Source: Xanthobacteraceae bacterium (lineage in GTDB: Bacteria; Pseudomonadota; Alphaproteobacteria; Rhizobiales; Xanthobacteraceae). Taken from it: 9,194 nt of DNA. The stretch covers positions 1 to 9,194 of the forward strand of contig JASHRR010001311.1 of assembly GCA_030037185.1 (NCBI GenBank), given 5' to 3'. Position 1 is the first letter of the stretch. The number at the start of each line of letters is the position of its first letter. The notes beneath the pieces are model-generated. The model saw only the letters and a program-made list of their open reading frames with translations. It had not been told where the DNA came from and made no database searches. Shown piece by piece: positions 1 to 4,498 of the stretch. Made by a program: the position numbers and the translations under genes.

Positions 1-75
1 GAAAGACCGATCTAAAGCCCTGGCGTCTTAGCAGCGTCAGGCGGGGTTCGGGGGCACCTGGCAACAGAAGCCCCC
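1..75 (+). ncRNA. ssrA: Probable 3' end of tmRNA (ssrA), partial at window edge
   Basis: Two consecutive stable hairpins fill this stretch. The first pairs 19-25 with 35-41 (seven pairs, one G-U) around a nine-base loop. The second pairs GGGGGC at 50-55 with GCCCCC at 70-75; inside it, CTG 58-60 pairs with CAG 65-67 and is capped by the tetraloop GCAA. The string around 50-75 matches, from memory, the conserved 3' segment of alphaproteobacterial tmRNA, which is encoded as a circularly permuted two-piece RNA. The peptide-tag codons are not in the visible part and would lie upstream, outside the window. The gene directly downstream is sspB, whose product recognises the SsrA tag, which supports the call. 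The structure is read directly from the sequence; the family assignment is recognition without a covariance search. It could instead be another structured RNA or a terminator-like element. Confidence 0.55.
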
Positions 76-198
76 ACCCCCGGCTCATTCCTGCAAGCGG
101 GCGGGGAGGAACTTTTGTGCCGATCAGCGGGCCGAATCGTGTAGTCTGGGACGCAGCGGCAAGACATCATCCCCGTCGGATCTTGCCCCCCTCACGAA

Positions 199-217
199 CC
201 CTCCCCATAACGGAGGG
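199..217 (+). promoter_or_regulatory. Hairpin in the sspB leader
   Basis: CCCTCC at 199-204 and GGAGGG at 212-217 form a perfect six-pair stem with a seven-base loop, about 40 bases before the sspB start. A second, looser inverted repeat (GCAAGA 159-164 with TCTTGC 181-186) lies just upstream. They may structure the leader or end the upstream RNA transcript. No T-run follows, so a classical terminator is unlikely. The function is unknown. Confidence 0.3.
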
Positions 218-254
218 CGGGCCTGGGCGCCGGGACACGCGATGAGAGCCTGAT

Positions 255-827
255 ATGGCGGTCGACCACATCCGTTACGACCTTCTGACCCAGGACGCAC
301 TTCGGGGCGTGATTCGCACCGTGCTCACCGACGTGGCCGTCAGAGGCCTGCCGGGTGAGCATCATTTTTTTATTACCTTCGACACCCGGATTGATGGTGT
401 GCGCCTCTCGGCACGTCTCAAAGCGAGCTATCCTGAAGAGATGACCATCGTGCTCCAACACCAGTTTTGGGACCTGACGGTCGAGGAGGATGATTTCGCA
501 GTCGGGCTTGCGTTTAATGCCATCCCGGAACGTCTCCACATCCCGTTCAAGGCCGTCAAAGCGTTTTTGGACCCCTCGGTGCCGTTCCAACTGCAATTCG
601 TCGCGGACGGGGAGGCAGAGGCGGGAACGCCAACGCGCGCAGCCACCGGCAAGCCGGCCCCGGTCGAAAGAGCCGGGCCCGCAAAGCTTGCTGCCAAACC
701 ACCCAACGAGCCGAATAAAGAGCCCGCACAGGTGATCAGCCCCGCCAAACCCGCCGCTGTCCCTGCGGCCGGCAGTGGAGACTCAAGCGCAGAAGTCGTG
801 CGACTTGATCGCTTTCGCAAAAAGTGA
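255..827 (+). CDS. sspB: SspB-type ClpXP protease adaptor (alphaproteobacterial)
   Basis: 190 residues. SspB delivers SsrA-tagged and some other substrates to the cytosolic ClpXP protease, binding the degron with a folded domain and docking on the ClpX N-domain through a short C-terminal peptide. Residues 1-115 look like the compact substrate-binding domain, beginning MAVDHIRYDLLTQDALR and containing HHFFITFDT (36-44) and the FWDL segment (71-74). Residues about 118-178 are a Pro/Ala/Lys-rich, probably disordered linker. The extreme C-terminus, EVVRLDRFRKK (180-190), fits the ClpX-binding (XB) tail. The ATG at 255 is preceded by a weak purine-rich ribosome site, GAGAG at 244-248. It lies directly downstream of the probable tmRNA end, a functionally sensible pairing, and is convergent with the next gene. 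Family identity is strong; the domain boundaries are estimates. Confidence 0.9.
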   Translation: MAVDHIRYDLLTQDALRGVIRTVLTDVAVRGLPGEHHFFITFDTRIDGVRLSARLKASYPEEMTIVLQHQFWDLTVEEDDFAVGLAFNAIPERLHIPFKAVKAFLDPSVPFQLQFVADGEAEAGTPTRAATGKPAPVERAGPAKLAAKPPNEPNKEPAQVISPAKPAAVPAAGSGDSSAEVVRLDRFRKK

Positions 828-887
828 TGCTGCAGCACCTCGACAAGTCGGTTGGCTGGTGTGATGGGCGCCGGTCGGCAGGCCCCG

Positions 888-1166
888 CTATCTGAGATAC
901 GAACGCACCACGTCGATCAATTCTTCTGCCGCATGAGCGCGCTCCCGATCGGGCTCATGGGCGGGATCGATGAGGTGCGCGCGAACGTGATCCTCCATGA
1001 CCTCAGCCATCAGCCCGTTGATAGCACCGCGGGCGCCGGCAATGAGCTGCAGCACGTCAGCACAACCAATTTCCTGATCGAGCGCCCGTTCGACGGCTTC
1101 GATTTGTCCCCGAATGCGTCGCACGCGATTGAGGAGTTTGGTCTTTTCGCGAATGGTGTGGGTCAC
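888..1166 (-). CDS. CsoR/RcnR-family metal-sensing repressor with Ni/Co-type ligands
   Basis: 92 residues, a small all-helical DNA-binding repressor of the CsoR/RcnR/FrmR family. These proteins bind operators when metal-free and are released by metal or, in FrmR, formaldehyde. The core reads RVRRIRGQIEAVERAL (14-29), with INGLMAEVMEDHVRAHL at 49-65. The sensing positions are His3, Cys35, His60 and His64. This is the set used by Escherichia coli RcnR for nickel and cobalt; FrmR has Glu at 64 and CsoR uses Cys-His-Cys. An RcnR/DmeR-like Ni/Co sensor is therefore favoured over a formaldehyde or copper sensor. The start is GTG at 1166, with GGAG at 1173-1176 six bases upstream. No efflux gene (RcnA or DmeF type) sits next to it in this window, so its target is unknown. 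It is convergent with sspB across 60 bases. Confidence 0.88.
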   Translation of the reverse strand: MTHTIREKTKLLNRVRRIRGQIEAVERALDQEIGCADVLQLIAGARGAINGLMAEVMEDHVRAHLIDPAHEPDRERAHAAEELIDVVRSYLR

Positions 1167-1304
1167 TGAAGGCTCCGCAGGTTGCTTTGTGTGTTACCAC
1201 CAATCGGCCGCCCGGGGCCAGCAGAAACGGCGCGCACCGGGGGCGGCGACCTGCGCCAGTTTTTCGTTGACCCGCTATTCGTCTCGCGGTTTGGGAGCTG
1301 CTCG

Positions 1305-1320
1305 GCCCCCCACAGGGGGC
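1305..1320. repeat. Perfect GC-rich inverted repeat
   Basis: GCCCCC at 1305-1310 and GGGGGC at 1315-1320 pair perfectly around CACA, about 140 bases upstream of the leftward metal-sensor gene. G/C tracts with dyad symmetry are a feature of operators in the CsoR/RcnR family. This one lacks the AT-rich flanks of characterised RcnR sites and is distant from the start, so the operator role is only a suggestion. Confidence 0.3.
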
Positions 1321-1626
1321 GCTGCCGCCCGCAGTCTTTCCGACCCCGCCCGACCTTAGGGGCCGTTATTCATGAGCATAGGTGCGGCTGCCGAGGCGCT
1401 TGGGTGTTTCGGTGTTCACATTGCGGCGATGGGAAGCCGCTGGACGGATTGTGCCCGACCACACATCAGGGGGGCATCGGCGATACCACCTCGCAAGTTC
1501 CGCCCGGAATTGCTTCACACTGCTGAGGCGCCCCATCGAGCGCCGCTAACGAGGTTGGGACATTCCGATGCCACGGCCGCCGGATCAAGTTGCCTAAAGT
1601 CGCCGAGAGCTTTGCGGCGTTGAAGG

Positions 1627-1648
1627 CAGCTACGGCTGCCGTAGGCTG
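1627..1648. promoter_or_regulatory. Hairpin abutting the -35 box of the TctC promoter
   Basis: CAGCTACGG at 1627-1635 pairs with CCGTA at 1639-1643 and GCTG at 1645-1648, with a three-base loop and one bulged G at 1644. The dyad ends exactly where the putative -35 element begins at 1649. That suits a regulator-binding site, although a terminator for leftover upstream transcription is also possible. No T-run follows. Confidence 0.4.
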
Positions 1649-1677
1649 TGGAGAGGGGAGCGTGTTACCCTTATAAT
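1649..1677 (+). promoter_or_regulatory. Near-consensus sigma-70 promoter for the TctC-like gene
   Basis: A perfect TATAAT at 1672-1677 lies 17 bases downstream of TGGAGA (1649-1654), which matches four of six positions of TTGACA. Transcription would start near 1684, leaving a leader of about 18 bases with the ribosome site AGGAG at 1691-1695. This also argues against the longer upstream start at 1648, whose codons would overlap the promoter. Confidence 0.65.
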
Positions 1678-1701
1678 TCGGCCGCCACCAAGGAGCACGC
1701 T

Positions 1702-2667
1702 ATGCCTCGCACATCTTTCCTGGCGCTTGTCCTGTTGGGTCTGATTTGGACCGTGAAAGCCGACGGGCAGACATGGCCTGCGCGGCAGCCGATCAAGCTC
1801 ATAACGCCGTTTCAGGCGGGCAGTGCAATCGACGCGGTGGCGCGGCCGGTTTTTGACGCGGTGTCGCATCAGATCGGCCAGTCCATGGTGTTCGAAAGCC
1901 GCGCCGGCGCTGGCGGTACGCTCGGCATGGCTGCGGTGGCCAAAGCCGAGGCTGATGGCTACACGCTGCTCGTCAACTCCTCGGTGCATACGATCGTGCC
2001 ATCGACCTATTTGCGGTTGCCTTACGACACCGCGCGGGATTTTGCGGCGGTCATTCCGCTGAGCCAGTTTCCCGACGTTCTGGTGGCGCCACTTTCGCGC
2101 TTTGCAACCGTGCAGGAGCTGGTCGCCGCCGCCAAGGCGAAACCCGGCTCGATCACCTACGGATCGGGCGGCGTCGGCGCTGTGACCCACCTCAACGCGG
2201 AGCGCTTCCGGCTGAGCGCCGGCTTTACGGCCGTGCATGTTCCCTTCAAAGGCGCCCCGGATGCATTGCGCGAGATCCTCGGCGGTCGTATCGATTTCTA
2301 TTTCTCGCCAATGGCGGCGGTGGTGCCGTTGATCGAGAGCCACGCGCTTCGCGGGCTTGCGGTGTCGAGCCTTAAACGCAGCCCCAGCCTGCCGGACATT
2401 CCGACCACCCTCGAATCCGGATATCCTGATTCCGACTACGTCTTCTGGGTCGGCCTGTTCGCCCCCGCAGCAACGCCGCGCGACATCATCGACCGGCTCC
2501 ATGCCGAGACTGCCAAAGCCTTGAACGAGCCGGGTATCAAGGATGCGCTGACCAAACTCGGCGCCGAGCCAATGGAGATGACGCCGGCTCAATTCGATGC
2601 GTTCGTGCGCGACGATATCAAGGTCAATGCCGCCTTGGTCAAAGCGGCAGGTATCCAACCGAATTGA
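1702..2667 (+). CDS. TctC/Bug-family periplasmic solute-binding protein
   Basis: 321 residues. These proteins (Bug family) bind small carboxylates or related organic compounds in the periplasm, for tripartite tricarboxylate transporters or for signalling. A Sec signal peptide is evident: MPRTSFLALVLLGLIWT, with likely cleavage after Ala20 or Gly22. Family signatures in order are ITPFQAGSAIDAVAR (34-48; usually PFxxGGxxD, with Asp44 kept), ESRAGAGGTLG (65-75), ADGYTLL (84-90), YGSGGVGAVTHL (153-164) and VPFKGAPDALREILGGRIDF (180-199). The length is typical. ATG 1702 is chosen over the in-frame ATG at 1648 because AGGAG sits six bases upstream, the signal peptide begins there, and a promoter occupies 1649-1677. 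No TctA or TctB membrane gene is visible, as is common for stand-alone Bug proteins. The ligand cannot be told from sequence. Confidence 0.93.
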   Translation: MPRTSFLALVLLGLIWTVKADGQTWPARQPIKLITPFQAGSAIDAVARPVFDAVSHQIGQSMVFESRAGAGGTLGMAAVAKAEADGYTLLVNSSVHTIVPSTYLRLPYDTARDFAAVIPLSQFPDVLVAPLSRFATVQELVAAAKAKPGSITYGSGGVGAVTHLNAERFRLSAGFTAVHVPFKGAPDALREILGGRIDFYFSPMAAVVPLIESHALRGLAVSSLKRSPSLPDIPTTLESGYPDSDYVFWVGLFAPAATPRDIIDRLHAETAKALNEPGIKDALTKLGAEPMEMTPAQFDAFVRDDIKVNAALVKAAGIQPN

Positions 2668-2705
2668 ACGACCGCGGATTTCCGGTAACCAATCCTCCCT
2701 GAAGG

Positions 2706-2726
2706 GCCCTCAACAGGGCGGCTTTT
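2706..2726 (+). terminator. Possible intrinsic terminator of the TctC gene
   Basis: GCCCT at 2706-2710 pairs with AGGGC at 2715-2719 around CAAC, followed by GG and then CTTTT at 2722-2726. It lies 39 bases after the stop codon. The stem is short and the T-run is only four, so it would be a weak terminator. Confidence 0.4.
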
Positions 2727-2803
2727 GAGCGGCTTTTGGCGGTTGCTCAGAAGCCCCTATGTTTGGGATCGTGGCGACAAATGCCTCGATTAAGAGCGCC
2801 TTC

Positions 2804-2830
2804 GCGTGGCCGGGCTCAGCCCGGCCACGC
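2804..2830. repeat. 12-bp perfect inverted repeat between convergent genes
   Basis: GCGTGGCCGGGC at 2804-2815 and its exact complement at 2819-2830 are separated by TCA. It sits 39 bases beyond the stop of the leftward propeller gene and 137 beyond the TctC stop, where a bidirectional transcription block would be useful. Neither side has a T-run. GC-rich palindromes built on GGCCGGGC...GCCCGGCC are frequent at gene ends in Bradyrhizobium-type genomes, so this is probably a dispersed repeat copy that may also protect or end transcripts. Confidence 0.6.
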
Positions 2831-2868
2831 TGCGCTCACTTAGAAGTCCGCGCAGACTCCGGCTTGTG

Positions 2869-3885
2869 TTACTGGGTCAGTTTCTTGCCGAATTTCTCCA
2901 GCCGCTGAGCGTTGGTGTAGCCCGCATAGACGTTGCCGTCGTCGTCCACGCCGACGCCTTCGAGGGCGCCAAGATATTTGCTTTCCTCGATGAACCCGGT
3001 GACCTTGCCGTCTTTGGCGCTGCCGACCCGGATTCCCTGCTTGAAGCCTGGGTTGGTCTTCTCCGTCGATTGCGAATCGGCGACGTAGATGCTGTCGTTC
3101 TTGTCAATCCAGATTCCGCTCGGCCGGCCGAACTGCTTCCACTCGGCAAGAAAATTGCCGTTCTGGTCGAAGATCTGAATGCGGTTGTTGGCTCGGTCGG
3201 CGACGAACAGACGGCCGGCCGAGTCGAGCGCCAGCCCGTGCGGCACATTGAATTCGCCGGGCGCACTGCCTTCCTTGCCCCACGCCTTGATGAACTTGCC
3301 GTCTGCAGAGAACTTCACGATGCGGGCGTTGGTCTTGTCGCCGTGTCCGTCGGCAACGAAGATATCGCCGTTCGCCGCTACCACCACATCGGAGGGCGCG
3401 TTGAAATGGGTGGCGTCCTCACCGGCCTGGCCTGGCGTACCGAGCGTCATCAGCACCTTGCCCTCGGGCGAGAGCTTCATGACGGTGTGGCCCTTTTTCT
3501 TGTCCCTGTCGGCGCGGCCGTCGGTGATCCAGATGTTATCGTCCTTGTCGACGAAGAGGCCGTGCGGGAACACAGTCAGCCCGGCGGCGAGGCTCGCCAC
3601 CACGCGTCCGGAAGCATCATACTTGTTGAGCGGCGCGATCTTGGAGCCCTCGCAGCTGTTGCCGCCGCAGCGGTCGTAGATCCACATGCTCTTGCCGTCA
3701 CGATCGACATTGAGGCCGATGGTGGAGCCGTTTCCCCGTCCCATGGGCTGCTTGGCCCAGCCTTCCTCGAGGCGGTACGGATTGGGAGCGGAATTGGCAT
3801 CCTGGGCATAAGTCGGCATGGCCGACATCGCGATCGCGGCCACCGCGATCCCGCATAACAATTTCACGCGATCTGCTTGACGCAT
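2869..3885 (-). CDS. Exported NHL propeller, peptidyl-hydroxyglycine lyase-like
   Basis: 338 residues. It has a Sec signal peptide (RVKLLCGIAVAAIAMSA, then TYA, cleaved near residue 27) and then a beta-propeller of NHL repeats, visible as FPHGLFVDKDDNIWITDG (106-123), SDVVVAANGDIFVADG (165-180), VPHGLALDSAGRLFVAD (214-230), PSGIWIDKNDSIYVADS (255-271) and GVGVDDDGNVYAGY (310-323). The order and spacing match the PAL domain of peptidylglycine amidating enzymes, which cleaves alpha-hydroxyglycine to an amide plus glyoxylate. His108 and His216 occupy two of the three zinc-ligand positions. The third is Glu309, and the catalytic Tyr position appears to be His181. Cys73 and Cys78 could form a disulphide. 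The ATG at 3885 has GGAGG (3892-3896) six bases upstream; the longer in-frame start at 4020 lacks this and would precede the signal peptide. No hydroxylating partner is present. The true reaction is unknown. Confidence 0.88.
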   Translation of the reverse strand: MRQADRVKLLCGIAVAAIAMSAMPTYAQDANSAPNPYRLEEGWAKQPMGRGNGSTIGLNVDRDGKSMWIYDRCGGNSCEGSKIAPLNKYDASGRVVASLAAGLTVFPHGLFVDKDDNIWITDGRADRDKKKGHTVMKLSPEGKVLMTLGTPGQAGEDATHFNAPSDVVVAANGDIFVADGHGDKTNARIVKFSADGKFIKAWGKEGSAPGEFNVPHGLALDSAGRLFVADRANNRIQIFDQNGNFLAEWKQFGRPSGIWIDKNDSIYVADSQSTEKTNPGFKQGIRVGSAKDGKVTGFIEESKYLGALEGVGVDDDGNVYAGYTNAQRLEKFGKKLTQ

Positions 3886-3915
3886 GGCAGTCCTCCCTGT
3901 TGAAACCCGTGGCGC

Positions 3916-3984
3916 GATGGGTTGAGCGGAGCGAACCCATCGCCCTGCATGCGCTCGCATCCGCTTCGCTCCGCTCAACCCATC
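3916..3984. repeat. Nested palindromic repeat, REP-like, upstream of the propeller gene
   Basis: The 26-base unit at 3916-3941 is itself palindromic: GATGGGTT and AACCCATC flank a ten-base loop. Its first 20 bases (3916-3935) recur as an exact inverted copy at 3965-3984, 29 bases away. Two alternative structures are therefore possible, a small hairpin or a 20-pair long stem. Palindromes of the form GATGGGTT...AACCCATC are, from memory, abundant between genes in Bradyrhizobium-type genomes. It lies 31 bases upstream of the propeller start codon, within its likely leader. Confidence 0.75.
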
Positions 3985-3991
3985 TCCACCG

Positions 3992-4020
3992 ATACTACGC
4001 GCTACGCGAGGAATCACCAA
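3992..4020 (-). promoter_or_regulatory. Candidate promoter of the propeller gene
   Basis: On the minus strand TTGGTG (4020-4015) is followed after 17 bases by TAGTAT (3997-3992). These match three and four of six consensus positions. If real, transcription starts near 3985 and the leader contains the whole nested inverted repeat. It is a weak match and is offered as the best candidate only. Confidence 0.3.
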
Positions 4021-4498
4021 GAGAACGTTAGAACCTTGACGGCATTCGTAGCGCTGACCACCTCACGTACTGTGATTGTAGGCTGCTGTGGCAACCTCGA
4101 ATTGGGGCGAGCGGGGTCAAGGCTGTGCGCATCAACCGGCGCGACGACGCCGCGTTTACGCGCAAGTAATCCAGTGCACGCCTGATGGCGGGGCTTTCGC
4201 CCCAGCTTCCGGTACCTTTGACTGGTTGAGCGCGGCCGCAGCGCAGTAGTGGGCAGGTTTGTGGATCAATGGGGATTTTGCTGCTGCGAGCAACGCTGCC
4301 CCCCGTCGGGCGATGAAGCCTGTGCGTTGAAGAGTTAAAACCGGTTGCGACGCCAAAAATACTGCCTGTCGGCCGCCGGGGGCGACCGCGCAGGTCAATG
4401 AAGGCGCCGCTTTCGGGGTGAGGTTTTGCCGAGCGCGCCTCGCTCGGACATCCGCGGCAATTGAACCGCGTCCCAATTTGGCGGCACCGCGAACGGCA
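4021..4498. other. Gene-poor stretch between the propeller and PrpD-like genes
   Basis: No convincing gene. The longest frame (minus strand, 4156-4476) gives an Ala/Pro/Arg-rich translation with no family resemblance. Short dyads are present: GGGGC 4190-4194 with GCCCC 4199-4203 (a GAAA-capped hairpin on the minus strand), and CGCGG 4453-4457 with CCGCG 4466-4470. The latter lies just past the PrpD-like stop codon and could help end that transcript, although no T-run follows. Bases after the propeller's candidate promoter may belong to its upstream regulatory region. Confidence 0.6.

Larger units (their letters stand above)
1167..1648. other. Gene-poor stretch between the metal sensor and the TctC gene
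   Basis: I see no convincing gene here. The open frames on both strands (for example 1182-1526 +) give low-complexity Arg/Pro/Cys-rich translations that resemble no family. The stretch should hold the promoter of the leftward repressor gene and perhaps its own operator, but I could not find the AT-flanked G-tract expected of RcnR-type operators. Visible structure includes a perfect hairpin at 1305-1320 and a short one pairing GGCGC with GCGCC near 1527-1545. A decayed gene remnant cannot be excluded. Confidence 0.6.

Noticed and set aside
108..145. GGAAC at 108-112 and a TTGTGC/TGTAGT pair (115-145) as promoters for sspB
   Set aside because: The GGAAC lacks the partner CGTT at the spacing needed for the EcfG stress sigma factor, and the sigma-70-like pair has a poor -35 and a 19-base spacer.
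1630..2658. Long minus-strand open frame opposite the TctC gene
   Set aside because: Its translation is His/Arg/Gly-rich with no family resemblance, while the opposite strand encodes a clear Bug protein with signal peptide, ribosome site and promoter.
2806..3858. Long plus-strand open frame opposite the propeller gene
   Set aside because: It mirrors the NHL repeats as Val/Ala/Leu-rich text, a usual shadow of a high-GC gene. The minus strand has the signal peptide, ribosome site and propeller motifs.
4156..4476. Minus-strand frame of 106 codons in the intergenic gap
   Set aside because: No ribosome site, no recognisable family, low-complexity composition; most likely chance in GC-rich DNA.
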